Source: RPQK01 sp041946865
Lineage (GTDB): Bacteria; Acidobacteriota; UBA6911; RPQK01
Length of the DNA stretch: 17,400 nt
Direction of reading: 5' to 3'
Assembly: GCA_041946865.1 (NCBI GenBank)
Contig: JBHGBF010000101.1
Span: 1-17,400 of the forward strand
How positions within the stretch are numbered: position 1 is the stretch's first letter; each line of letters opens with the position of its first letter. Shown piece by piece: positions 1-8,446 of this stretch. A model generated the notes under the pieces. The model was given only the letters and a program-made list of their open reading frames with translations. It was not told the origin of the DNA and searched no databases. A program made the position numbers and the translations under genes.

Positions 1-186
1 ACGGTGGACTCCGAAAGAAGACGTGACGAGAGCCCGCCGATTGAGACTCCACCCCTGCTCCGAAGATATGGCAATATGGATGCAACCTTTTCCGCTTCCC
101 ATCCGTTATTGACTGTATCAGGGAAACGTTGAACTTCCTGCTCGGGAAATCCGTTCTGGTCCGCATAAGGACAGAGGAGAGGATAT
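1..186. other. 5' flank; no supported gene
   Basis: No complete gene is visible. Frame 1 stays open from the window edge to a TGA at 130-132 (43 codons, rich in Arg, Ser and Pro), and the other plus frames close at 24 and about 110. Any of these could be the tail of an upstream gene, but none has recognisable content. A TTGACT hexamer at 109-114 resembles a -35 box, yet no acceptable -10 lies 16-18 bases downstream, so no promoter is called. A strong purine-rich ribosome binding site (GAGGAGAGGA, 174-183) precedes the ATG at 187. Confidence 0.4.
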
Positions 187-1395
187 ATGGGACTTCGATT
201 CAAAGTTTACGGGTTTCTGGCAATCGTCGCGCTGCTTGCCGCCGGGGGCTACTTTGGTTACCAGATGAAGCTAGGGACGGCGCAAGCCAGCAGTAAAGCC
301 TCGGAGCCGGCCAGGAAGCCGGGCCAGGATGCGGTACCGGTTGAACTGGCGAAAGCAGTCTCAGGACAGATCTCCTCATACCTCGTCTCGACTGCCAACC
401 TGCGCGCCTTGCGCGATGTGGATGTGGCCGGCCAGACCGAGGGGATCGTAAAAAGCATTGAGGTCGAAGAGGGAGACCTGGTCAGGGCCGGCCAGGTTCT
501 TTGCCGCCTGGATGACACCCAGCTAAGAATCCGTCTGGAAACCGCGCAGCAGCGGCTCGCGCAGGCGCGGCTGCAGCTCGAGAAGGGGCGGGTCCGCCAG
601 GAAAAAACCGAGGCCCAAATCAAGAATAGCCGGGAAGATCTGCGGCGTTATCAGAAGCTGTTTGACGACAAGCTGGTCAGCGAGCGCGACGTCGCTTTGC
701 TGCGATACAAGATCGAGGAGCTGGAACACGATCAGAGGGTATCGACCTCCGAAACCCGGGAGTTGACCCACAGAGTTGACGAGCTGCAGGCGGAGATCGC
801 CCAGGTCAACCTGGAAATCTCCCGGACCCGGATAACGGCCCCGTTCGGCGGATACATCACCCAGCGATCGGTGAATGTGGGTCAGGTCGTCCGCAACCTT
901 GAAGCCGTGTTCAAGCTCAGCGACTTCTCCCCCCTCTTTGCGGACGTCCATCTGGCGGAGGCTGAGGCAGGCCAGGTGAAACCCGGCCAGGCCGCAATCA
1001 TCAGGCTGGGGTCGGATCTTTCCGATCAGGTTCCGGCGCGCGTGGCCCGGATCAGCCCGGTCGTCGACCAGTCGAGCGGCACGGTGAAAGTGACAGTCGA
1101 GATGAAGGACGCGCAGCGCGGGTTCAAGCCGGGCGCTTTTGTGCGCGTGGAAATCAAGACCGACACTCGCCAGAACGCTGTTCTCATTCCGAAGAAGGCG
1201 GTGGTTGAGGAAGACGGACAGCATTTTGTCTTCGTGGCTGACAAGGATAGCGCCAACCGGGTCAAAGTGAATCTCGGATATCAGCGCGAGGATCAGGTCG
1301 AAGTCCTGGGCGGTCTGGAAGTAGGCCAGCAGGTTGTCGTGGCCGGACAAGGCGCGCTGAAAAAAGGCTCCAAGATCCGGGTCATTCAGAGCTAA
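187..1395 (+). CDS. RND efflux periplasmic adaptor (membrane fusion protein)
   Basis: This 402-residue protein is the periplasmic adaptor of a tripartite efflux pump, joining an inner-membrane RND pump to an outer-membrane channel. The N-terminus has an uncleaved-looking anchor or signal segment (about residues 8-26, hydrophobic, no lipobox Cys). The first biotinyl-lipoyl half follows (about 76-110, with GIVKSIEVEEGDLVRAGQ), then a long charged coiled-coil hairpin (about 112-212), the second lipoyl half (about 214-236, TRITAPFGGYI), a beta-barrel domain (about 245-325) and a membrane-proximal domain to the end. Order and length are normal for the HlyD/AcrA family. The ATG start has GAGGAG seven bases upstream. 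Two RND pump genes follow on the same strand, so one adaptor probably serves both. Substrate cannot be read from the sequence. Confidence 0.93.
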   Translation: MGLRFKVYGFLAIVALLAAGGYFGYQMKLGTAQASSKASEPARKPGQDAVPVELAKAVSGQISSYLVSTANLRALRDVDVAGQTEGIVKSIEVEEGDLVRAGQVLCRLDDTQLRIRLETAQQRLAQARLQLEKGRVRQEKTEAQIKNSREDLRRYQKLFDDKLVSERDVALLRYKIEELEHDQRVSTSETRELTHRVDELQAEIAQVNLEISRTRITAPFGGYITQRSVNVGQVVRNLEAVFKLSDFSPLFADVHLAEAEAGQVKPGQAAIIRLGSDLSDQVPARVARISPVVDQSSGTVKVTVEMKDAQRGFKPGAFVRVEIKTDTRQNAVLIPKKAVVEEDGQHFVFVADKDSANRVKVNLGYQREDQVEVLGGLEVGQQVVVAGQGALKKGSKIRVIQS

Positions 1396-1400
1396 AGGAA

Positions 1401-1497
1401 AAAGGATGAAGGGAAAGGCCTGACGGCTGGAAAAACGTCGCGACGGCCTTTTTGTCAGTCGTCAGCCGCCGGCTGTCCGGGCCTTCCTTCATCCTTT
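1401..1497. repeat. Inverted TCCTTCA-type short repeat enclosing a hairpin
   Basis: The gap between the adaptor and first pump genes holds AAAGGATGAAGG (1401-1412) and its exact complement CCTTCATCCTTT (1486-1497). The right side continues as a tandem run of about 7-bp TCCTTCA units to about 1520. Inside the loop are two competing pairings. One is AAAGGCC (1414-1420) with GGCCTTT (1445-1451), followed by further T residues. The other is CTGACGGCTG (1420-1429) with CAGTCGTCAG (1456-1465), 9 of 10 matched plus one G-U. They cross, so they cannot form together in a simple fold. This may be a repeat insertion, or it may tune expression of pump relative to adaptor. Confidence 0.6.
1414..1453 (+). 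terminator. Possible intrinsic terminator or attenuator hairpin
   Basis: AAAGGCC (1414-1420) pairs with GGCCTTT (1445-1451), and the right arm runs into five consecutive T residues (1449-1453). An inner GACG/CGTC pair (1422-1425 with 1436-1439) may stack. The loop is long and the T tract is partly in the stem, so termination may be weak. Its position inside an apparent operon suggests attenuation rather than a true end. Confidence 0.35.
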
Positions 1498-1532
1498 CGT
1501 CCTTCATCCTTCATCCTTTTCAGAGGGTCCCA

Positions 1533-4500
1533 ATGAATATCACAAGGACCGCGATCAATCGTCCTGTCACCGTCAGCATGTTCGTGGTGGCATTCATGCT
1601 CTTCGGCCTGGTCTCGCTTGACCGCCTCTCGCTCAACCTTCTTCCCGACATCTCTTATCCCTCGCTGACAATTCAAACGGACTACCAGGACGCGGCGCCG
1701 GAAGAAGTCGAGAGTCTGATCACGCGGCCTATTGAGGAGGCGGTGGGGGTGGTTCCGGGCCTGACGCGGCTGACGTCCATCTCGCGGTCGGGCCAGTCCG
1801 AAGTCATCATGGAGTTCGCCTGGGACACCAAGATGGACTTCGCCAGCCTGGAAGTGCGCGAGAAGCTGGATTTCGTCCAGTTGCCCCGGGATGCCGAAAA
1901 ACCCGTGATCCTGCGTTTTGACCCTTCGCACGATCCGATCCTGCGCATGCGGTTGTACGGAGATCTGAGCCTCAGCCAGCTGCGATACGCGGGCGACAAG
2001 GATCTCCGCAAAGAGCTCGAGTCGACCGACGGGGTTGCGGCCCTCAAGATCATCGGGGGGCTCGAGGAGCAGATCCAGGTTGAAATTGACGAGAAGAGAC
2101 TGGCGGAGCTCGGCATCCCGATCACGGAAGTGACCCAGGTGCTCGGCCAGGAGAACCAGAACCAGGCTGCCGGCAGCCTGTATGACCTCGATTCCAACTA
2201 CCTGGTCAGGATGCTGAACCAGTTCGCATCCGTCGACGAAATCCGCAACATCATCATTCGCAATCAGAACGGCCGGCGCGTGGTCCTTGGTGATGTGGCC
2301 AAGGTCTGGCGCGGAACCAAGGAACGCGAGGTGATCGCACGGATCAACGGGAAGGAAAGCGTCGAGATCGCGATCTACAAGGAAGGCGACGCCAACACCG
2401 TTACCGTGGCCCGCGCCGTCGAACGCCGGCTGCGAGCGCTGAAAGCCGAGAACCGGTTCCCTAAGGGTGTCGAGTATGAGATCGTTTTCAACCAGGCTGA
2501 TTTCATTCAGAACGCTGTAGACGACGTTCTCTCCTCGGCGGTGATCGGCGGGGTTCTGGCCACGCTCATCCTGTTCCTCTTCCTGCGCGAACTGCGCAGC
2601 ACGATCAGTATCGGCCTGGCCATTCCTGTCTCGATCATGGTCACGTTCGCCTTGATGTACCAGACGGACATCAGCTTGAACATCATGTCCCTGGGCGGTG
2701 TCGCGCTCGGGGTGGGAATGCTGGTCGACAACTCCATCGTCGTGCTCGAAGCCATCCACCGCCATCGCAAGCCAGGGATATCGCTGGCTGAAGCAGTCGC
2801 CACCGGAGCGAAGGAAGTCGGAATGGCCGTGACCGCTTCCACACTCACGACCGTGGCCGTGTTCGTCCCCTTGATCTTCGTAGAAGGGATCGCCGGCCAG
2901 CTGTTCAAGGACCAGGCGCTCACCATCACTTACTCGCTACTGACCTCGCTGGTTGTGGCCTTAACGTTCTTGCCGGTCGTGCTGAACATGCACCTGAAGA
3001 AGGCACCCGAGCAGCCAGCTGTCCGGAGTGTCGCCGTGGACTGGCGGTACAGCGCCCGCAAGCCGATCCGCGCTGTGCAGAAGGTTGCCTATCCGGTTGC
3101 CCGCTTCGTGCAGAAGCCCCTGAGGTTCGTCTTCTCGAGCGTGTCGACCGTCCTCCTGGCCGACATCCGCCAAGCGGTCCGGGCCCTTGGAGCTGCACTG
3201 TTGAAGGTGTTGAATCCGGGCCTGAATCTCTTTTCCCGAGGACTCGAGCGCATTACCAGGGGCTATCCGCGGCTCCTGAACTGGTCGCTCGACAACAAGT
3301 CGATTGTCGTGGCCTTGACCCTGGCGATGACCGCCGCGGCCGCCTTGCTGGCACTCGGGCTCGGCGCCGAGCTGATCCCTTCTTTGACTCAGGGCGAGTT
3401 TGCCTTCGAGGTGAAGCTGCCCGAGGGAAAGGCACTTTCGCAGACGGACCGGACCTTGCAGGCCCTGGAAAAGCGGGTTGCCACTTACCCGGACGTGAAG
3501 ACCGTCTTTTCGAGCGTCGGCGGCAGCACTCGGAACCAGTTCGCCACCAACACCTTCGAAGAGAACTACGGGCAGCTCTATATAGTCATGAAAAACAGGA
3601 CGGATAAAGCTGCCGAAGAACGGGTCGTCAACCGGATTCGCGAGGAGCTGGCGGCTTTTCCCGAAGTGACCTACACCTTCAGCCGCCCGACGCTGTTCAG
3701 TTTCAAGACTCCGGTCGAAGTTGAGGTTTACGCTTTTGACCTCGACGACATGCGGGCCGCAGCCGAGCGGATTGCGGCCGGTATGGCCGGGATTCCGGGA
3801 TTGAGGGATATCAAGACCACCACGCAGCTGGGCAATCCCGAGATCCACGTCGTGTTTGACCGGGATCGACTGACCCGGATGGGTCTGGAAGAAAGCCAGA
3901 TCTCAAACGGCCTGCGCAACAAAATCAGGGGAGACGTGGCCACCCGGTATCGCGAAGAGGACAAGCAGATCGAGATCCTGGTGCGGACCGAGGAGTCGGA
4001 CCGCAAGACAGTCGAGAGTATTGAAAACCTCGTCGTCAACGTCGCTTCGATCCGGACAGGCTCGGCGCCGGCCCAACCCGGCGGCAATAGCGACCAGCAG
4101 CCGTCCGGCCAGACGGGGGGCAGCCGGCTGCAGGTCGGGCCGAGTGTGCCCATCCGGCTGGCCTCGGTCGCGCAAGTGCGGCTCGAGCGTGGTCCGAGTG
4201 AGATCCGCCGCATCCGTTCCCAACGGGCTGCGGTCGTCGCGGCGAATCTGACCGGACGCGATCTCAGCAGCGTCACGGAAGACGTGAAGGCGCTGCTTCA
4301 GAACCTGCGAAGCGAGATCCCGGCGAACACGACTGCCAATGTCGCGGGCCAGAATGAGGAGCTGACGACCGCTTACAACAGCCTCATTTTTGCTCTCGGG
4401 CTCGCCGTTTTCCTCGTCTATCTGGTCATGGCCTCTCAGTTCGAGTCTCTCCTGCACCCGTTCGTCATCATGTTTACCGTGCCGCTGGCCCTGGTGGGAG

Positions 4501-4937
4501 TGGTGTTTTCGCTCTGGATCACCCGGACGACGGTAAACGTGATGGTCTTCCTGGGAGTCATCATCCTGGCGGGAATCGTGGTGAACAATGCGATTGTATT
4601 GATCGATTACACCAATCAACTGCGGCAGCAGGGGTACTCGAAACGCCGTGCGCTACTCGAGGCTGGGGAAGTCCGGTTACGGCCGATTCTGATGACGACG
4701 CTGACCACCGTCCTTGGCTTGATTCCGATGGCGTTGAGCTGGGGGGAAGGCGCTGAAGTCCGGGCGCCGATGGCAATCACCGTGATGGGCGGATTGAGCT
4801 TCTCGACGCTGCTGACGCTCGTCCTGATCCCGGTGGTTTACGAGTATCTGGATCGCAAGGAGTATGTGGCGGCGCCTGCTGGAGTTCCGCAGATGACGGA
4901 CCAGGCGGGCAGTGTTCTTGGCCCGAGAGGGGCGTGA
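1533..4937 (+). CDS. RND-family inner-membrane efflux pump (first of two)
   Basis: This is a 1134-residue proton-driven AcrB/MdtB-like transporter. The open frame extends upstream to a TTG at 1452, but those 27 codons are translated repeat sequence. The ATG at 1533, with GAGGG upstream and the typical start MNITRTAINRPVTVSMF, is preferred. TM1 is followed by a large periplasmic loop, TM2-6 (about 340-485), a cytoplasmic linker of about 100 residues, TM7 (about 590-612), a second periplasmic loop and TM8-12. The TM4 relay motif is GMLVDNS, with D399 in the AcrB Asp407 place and Asn400 at Asp408. In TM10, Asn1018 replaces Lys940. These substitutions recur in adaptor-linked RND subfamilies. A Gly/Gln/Ser-rich insert interrupts the second periplasmic loop (about 843-868). 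Substrate is unknown. Confidence 0.92.
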   Translation: MNITRTAINRPVTVSMFVVAFMLFGLVSLDRLSLNLLPDISYPSLTIQTDYQDAAPEEVESLITRPIEEAVGVVPGLTRLTSISRSGQSEVIMEFAWDTKMDFASLEVREKLDFVQLPRDAEKPVILRFDPSHDPILRMRLYGDLSLSQLRYAGDKDLRKELESTDGVAALKIIGGLEEQIQVEIDEKRLAELGIPITEVTQVLGQENQNQAAGSLYDLDSNYLVRMLNQFASVDEIRNIIIRNQNGRRVVLGDVAKVWRGTKEREVIARINGKESVEIAIYKEGDANTVTVARAVERRLRALKAENRFPKGVEYEIVFNQADFIQNAVDDVLSSAVIGGVLATLILFLFLRELRSTISIGLAIPVSIMVTFALMYQTDISLNIMSLGGVALGVGMLVDNSIVVLEAIHRHRKPGISLAEAVATGAKEVGMAVTASTLTTVAVFVPLIFVEGIAGQLFKDQALTITYSLLTSLVVALTFLPVVLNMHLKKAPEQPAVRSVAVDWRYSARKPIRAVQKVAYPVARFVQKPLRFVFSSVSTVLLADIRQAVRALGAALLKVLNPGLNLFSRGLERITRGYPRLLNWSLDNKSIVVALTLAMTAAAALLALGLGAELIPSLTQGEFAFEVKLPEGKALSQTDRTLQALEKRVATYPDVKTVFSSVGGSTRNQFATNTFEENYGQLYIVMKNRTDKAAEERVVNRIREELAAFPEVTYTFSRPTLFSFKTPVEVEVYAFDLDDMRAAAERIAAGMAGIPGLRDIKTTTQLGNPEIHVVFDRDRLTRMGLEESQISNGLRNKIRGDVATRYREEDKQIEILVRTEESDRKTVESIENLVVNVASIRTGSAPAQPGGNSDQQPSGQTGGSRLQVGPSVPIRLASVAQVRLERGPSEIRRIRSQRAAVVAANLTGRDLSSVTEDVKALLQNLRSEIPANTTANVAGQNEELTTAYNSLIFALGLAVFLVYLVMASQFESLLHPFVIMFTVPLALVGVVFSLWITRTTVNVMVFLGVIILAGIVVNNAIVLIDYTNQLRQQGYSKRRALLEAGEVRLRPILMTTLTTVLGLIPMALSWGEGAEVRAPMAITVMGGLSFSTLLTLVLIPVVYEYLDRKEYVAAPAGVPQMTDQAGSVLGPRGA

Positions 4938-5002
4938 GGCGGGATGGCCACAGGATGACACGGCAGGCAACCGGCAGCTTCAGGGACGCGGGGTTTCGAT
5001 AC

Positions 5003-5061
5003 GGCGCCAGAGGCGCGCCACTCAGCCGCCGCTGAGATTCGTGTCTTTGTCACCTTGTCAC
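5003..5061. repeat. Small hairpins plus TTGTCACC short repeat between pump genes
   Basis: The 137-bp spacer between the two pump genes contains two adjacent stem-loops, GGCGC/GCGCC (5003-5007 with 5015-5019) and CTCAGC/GCTGAG (5021-5026 with 5031-5036). These are followed by TTGTCACCTTGTCAC (5047-5061). The same 15-mer recurs in reverse complement at 11922-11936, so it belongs to a dispersed short repeat. A strong purine-rich ribosome binding site (AGAAGGGGG) directly follows it. Confidence 0.55.
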
Positions 5062-5074
5062 AGAAGGGGGTTTT

Positions 5075-8000
5075 ATGGCGGACAACGAGAATCAGAACAA
5101 CCATCTGATCGAGGAGAAAGGGCACGGTTTCCGGCTGGCCGGGTTTTCCATTCGCTACCCGGTCACGATCTGTACGATTTTCGTCTCCTTCATCGTGCTG
5201 GGCGCCGTGTCCGCCTTCAAAATCCCGCTGGTCATGCTCCCCGACGTGGACGCCCCGTTTGTGATGGTCCGGGTTCCATACTTCAATTCCACTCCGGACC
5301 AGGTTGAAGAGACCATCACCAAGCCTCTGGAAGAAGCGCTCAGCACGATCCCGAACATCCAGCGGCTCACTTCGTACTCCAACCCCAACGACGCCTTCAT
5401 CCAGATGCACTTCAACTGGGGCGAAGACATCGAGCTGCTGCGCGCCGAAGTCCGGGAACGAGTCGAGCAGGTGCGGAAGGACCTGCCGGATGACGTGGAT
5501 CACATCTATGTGATGACGTGGAACACCAACGAGATCCCGATCATGGAAGGGCGCATCTCGTCGGGCCGGGACCTGCGCGGCGCTTACGATTTTCTTGATC
5601 TCAAGATCAAGAAGCCGCTGGAGCGGGTCTCGGGGGTTGGTGAAGTCGAGATTAACGGGGTCGACCGCAAGGAAATAGACATTTACCTGCGCCTGGACGA
5701 CATCAAGCGGTACCGTGTCGATGTTGACGCCGTCTTCCGGCGGCTCGAAGGCGCTAACGTCGATGTCTCGCTCGGACGGGTGGTTGACGGGGGATATCGA
5801 TACGGCGTCCTCACTAAGGGCTCGGTCACCTCGCTCGAGCAGATCCGCAACTTCCCGGTGAATAACGTGGGACTGAAGCTGGCGGACATTGCCGACGTTG
5901 ATTTCGCCGACCCGATTGTCGATTTTGGACGCCACCTGAACGGAAGTTATGCGATCGCTCTGGAGATCCGGAAGACGTCCGACGCCAACACCGTGGAGAC
6001 CGTCAAGCGGGTCATGCAGAAGATCAAGGAACTGAACGAAGATCCTTCGCTGGAAGGGATCCAGGTTCTGATCTGGCACAATGCGGGCGAAGAGATCACG
6101 AAGTCTCTTTCGGGTCTGCTCGATGCCGGCACTATCGGAGCGCTGCTCTCCGTCCTGGTGCTGTATATCTTTCTCTGGCGGCTGGGGGCGACCCTGGCCA
6201 TCGGGTTTGCCATCCCCTTTTCAATCATCAGCGCTGTCGGTTTCCTCTATCTTCTCGGCAACACACTGAACGTGCTGTCCATGATGGGCCTGATGCTCTC
6301 GACTGGGATGCTGGTCGACAACGCGGTCGTCGTCCTCGAATCTATCTTTCAGAAGCTGGAAAAAGGATACGATCGGGTAACAGCCGCGCTGCAGGGTACG
6401 CAGGAAGTGGTGACTGCGGTTCTCGCGTCAACCCTGACTTCCATCATTATCTTTGTTCCCCTGGTTTTCGGAAAGGAGACGGAGTATTCGATCTGGCTTA
6501 GCCACACCGGCATTGCCATCATGATCACGCTGCTGTGCTCGCTGTTCGTGTCGCTGACGCTGATCCCGCTGGGAGTCGCGAAGTTCATCAGGATCGACGT
6601 GAACAAGAAGCCGCTTCTGAAGCCGATCGTAGTCGGGCAAATGCATCGCTTTTTCGGCCTCTTCGGTCGGCTCTTTAGGAGGCTGTTTGTTCTGGCCCGG
6701 CTCTCACGAGCCCGGCAGCCGGAGTCTGGAAGCTCCAGCCACAATAAGGCCGAAGTGGCCCAAAAGAAGTGGACGGAGCGGTACATCCGGCTGGTGAGCT
6801 GGAACCTTCGCCATCGCTACGTGATGGGCCTGCTGGTCGTGCCTTTGATTGTCGCAAGTTCCTTTTTCGTCATGACCAGGCTTCCCGATAACTCACCGGA
6901 AGCGGAGGACCTGAGGGACCTCGGAATCCAGTTCGAATTCTCGGAAAACTTCCATTACCAGAAGATCGAGAAAGAGTACGTCGAGCCGGTCGAACAGTAT
7001 CTTCTCGCCAACAAGGACCGTTTCAAGATCAAGAACATCTACAGCTACTACGGGAATAACGAAGCCACGACCAGGCTGTTCTTCGACGAGGAGAGGATCA
7101 CCCTCGAGGAGTTGAAGGACATCCGGAAGAAGATTTCGGATGGCCTGCCCGTCATTCCGGGCGCCGACATCCGTACCGGCCGGCAGGAGGGCGCCGAGGC
7201 GGAAAACTGGGTCGGGGTGAACCTGTACGGCGATGATTCCGTCACGTTGCAGAAGTTGGCCAGTGAAGCACGGCGCCGGCTCAAGCTGAATCCGGCTTTC
7301 CTCGAGGTCCACACCGCGCTCGAAAAAGGGCGTGAGGAGGTCCAGATTACCCTGGACCGCGAAGTGGCCAGGAAATTCGGAGTGTCGCCTCAATCCGTGG
7401 GTGGGGTGCTGGGGATCGTCCTGCGCGGCCGAGAGTTGGGCGGATACCGCACCAAGGAAGGCGAGGTCAAGATCTGGATGAGGCTCCGACAGGGAGACCG
7501 CGAGGACCTGAACGATCTGAAATCCATGGTGGTCGGTATCGGCCGGGACGGGCAGGAAATCCTGCTTTCTCAGGTGGCGAGGTTCGAGATCAAGAGGACG
7601 CCCGGATCGATCGAGCGCGAAAACCGCCGGACTTTCACTTCTCTCTACGCCAACTACTCGGGGAAGAAAAAAGACGACGGCAAGAAGCTGGTCACGGACG
7701 TGATGAACGCTCTCAGTTTCCCGCCCGGATATGGCTGGAGCTATGGCTTCTGGACCCAGCGCGAGGAGCAGGAAGACAACGATTTCATGTTCAACCTGCT
7801 GCTCGCGCTCTTCATGGTCTACTTCGTCATGGCTTCGCTGTTTGAATCGCTGGCCCATCCCTTCGCGATCATGCTCTCGCTGCTCTTTGCCTTTGTGGGT
7901 GTCGCCTACTTCCTGCTCCTGACCGGCACACCGTTTAATCTCATGGCGATGATCGGCATCATGATCCTGATCGGCATTGTAGTGAACAACGGGATCGTCA

Positions 8001-8356
8001 TGCTGGATCACGTGAACAACCTGAGACGGCGCGGCCTGCCCCGTTCCCAGGCCATTCTGGAGGGATGCCGGGAGCGGCTGCGTCCGATCCTGATGACCGC
8101 GACCACGACCGTCGTGGGGCTGATCCCGCTCGCCGCCGGACACAGCAGCATGCTCGGCCTGCGCTACTTTCCTATGGCGCGTACCGTGATGGGCGGGCTG
8201 ATGGCGTCGACCGTCCTGACGCTAATCGTTCTTCCCACGTACTACACGCTGGTCGACGATGTTTCCATGTGGCTGCGCAGGGTCTGGCATGGAAGCTCGG
8301 CGGGGGTGGCGGAGATGGCGCCCGACAGCCAACCGCTTTCCGAGCCGGGCGCGTAA
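5075..8356 (+). CDS. RND-family inner-membrane efflux pump (second of two)
   Basis: This is a second, clearly different AcrB-like transporter (1093 residues). A hydrophilic N-terminal tail of about 25 residues precedes TM1. The family architecture follows: periplasmic loop, TM2-6, a cytoplasmic linker of about 85 residues rich in Arg and Lys, TM7, a second periplasmic loop, and TM8-12. TM4 carries GMLVDNA, with D415 and Asn416 in the Asp407/Asp408 places, and TM10 has Asn971 where AcrB has Lys940. The ATG at 5075 has AGAAGGGGG just upstream. It has no adaptor of its own. Together with the preceding adaptor and pump it resembles the MdtA-MdtB-MdtC arrangement, in which two different pump subunits assemble with one adaptor. 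That they form a mixed trimer here is inference. Confidence 0.92.
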   Translation: MADNENQNNHLIEEKGHGFRLAGFSIRYPVTICTIFVSFIVLGAVSAFKIPLVMLPDVDAPFVMVRVPYFNSTPDQVEETITKPLEEALSTIPNIQRLTSYSNPNDAFIQMHFNWGEDIELLRAEVRERVEQVRKDLPDDVDHIYVMTWNTNEIPIMEGRISSGRDLRGAYDFLDLKIKKPLERVSGVGEVEINGVDRKEIDIYLRLDDIKRYRVDVDAVFRRLEGANVDVSLGRVVDGGYRYGVLTKGSVTSLEQIRNFPVNNVGLKLADIADVDFADPIVDFGRHLNGSYAIALEIRKTSDANTVETVKRVMQKIKELNEDPSLEGIQVLIWHNAGEEITKSLSGLLDAGTIGALLSVLVLYIFLWRLGATLAIGFAIPFSIISAVGFLYLLGNTLNVLSMMGLMLSTGMLVDNAVVVLESIFQKLEKGYDRVTAALQGTQEVVTAVLASTLTSIIIFVPLVFGKETEYSIWLSHTGIAIMITLLCSLFVSLTLIPLGVAKFIRIDVNKKPLLKPIVVGQMHRFFGLFGRLFRRLFVLARLSRARQPESGSSSHNKAEVAQKKWTERYIRLVSWNLRHRYVMGLLVVPLIVASSFFVMTRLPDNSPEAEDLRDLGIQFEFSENFHYQKIEKEYVEPVEQYLLANKDRFKIKNIYSYYGNNEATTRLFFDEERITLEELKDIRKKISDGLPVIPGADIRTGRQEGAEAENWVGVNLYGDDSVTLQKLASEARRRLKLNPAFLEVHTALEKGREEVQITLDREVARKFGVSPQSVGGVLGIVLRGRELGGYRTKEGEVKIWMRLRQGDREDLNDLKSMVVGIGRDGQEILLSQVARFEIKRTPGSIERENRRTFTSLYANYSGKKKDDGKKLVTDVMNALSFPPGYGWSYGFWTQREEQEDNDFMFNLLLALFMVYFVMASLFESLAHPFAIMLSLLFAFVGVAYFLLLTGTPFNLMAMIGIMILIGIVVNNGIVMLDHVNNLRRRGLPRSQAILEGCRERLRPILMTATTTVVGLIPLAAGHSSMLGLRYFPMARTVMGGLMASTVLTLIVLPTYYTLVDDVSMWLRRVWHGSSAGVAEMAPDSQPLSEPGA

Positions 8357-8374
8357 CGGTGGTGACAGGGCCTT

Positions 8375-8427
8375 AAGCGCGGCGTTTTCCAGCGGACCGT
8401 CGACAGACGAGGAGGGCGTCGGATACG
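8375..8427 (+). repeat. Diverged third copy of the convergent-gap repeat
   Basis: This stretch aligns with 14429-14480 at about 41 of 52 positions plus one single-base gap. Shared blocks include GCGGCGTTTT, GCGGACCG, GGAG and GCGTCGG. Nearly all differences are transitions (C/T or A/G). It lies between the end of the second pump gene (plus) and the end of the TPR gene (minus), again a convergent gap. The hairpin that precedes the T tract in the better copy is weakened here to GCC/GGC before GTTTT. Confidence 0.65.
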
Positions 8428-8446
8428 TGCCTTCCGTCGTACTGTC
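8402..8446. terminator. Imperfect inverted repeat in convergent gap, possible terminator
   Basis: GACAGACGA (8402-8410) and TCGTACTGTC (8437-8446) form an imperfect inverted repeat around GAGGGC/GCCTTCC arms, between two genes that end towards each other. There is no T tract. It touches the TPR stop codon. It could serve transcripts from both sides, but the evidence is only positional and structural. Confidence 0.25.

Noticed and set aside
109..134. TTGACT and TTGAAC hexamers as the promoter of the efflux operon
   Set aside because: No reasonable -10 hexamer occurs 16-18 bases downstream of either.
1452..1532. Upstream TTG extension of the first pump gene
   Set aside because: The extra residues are translated TCCTTCA repeat. 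The ATG at 1533 gives the typical RND N-terminus and has a ribosome binding site.
4838..6079. Long minus-strand open frame across the two pump genes
   Set aside because: It is antisense to clearly coding RND sequence, and His/Asp/Val-rich translation without motifs is typical of a mirror frame in GC-rich coding DNA. The same applies to the long minus frames at 523-1350, 1455-2765, 2961-3848 and 6893-8143.
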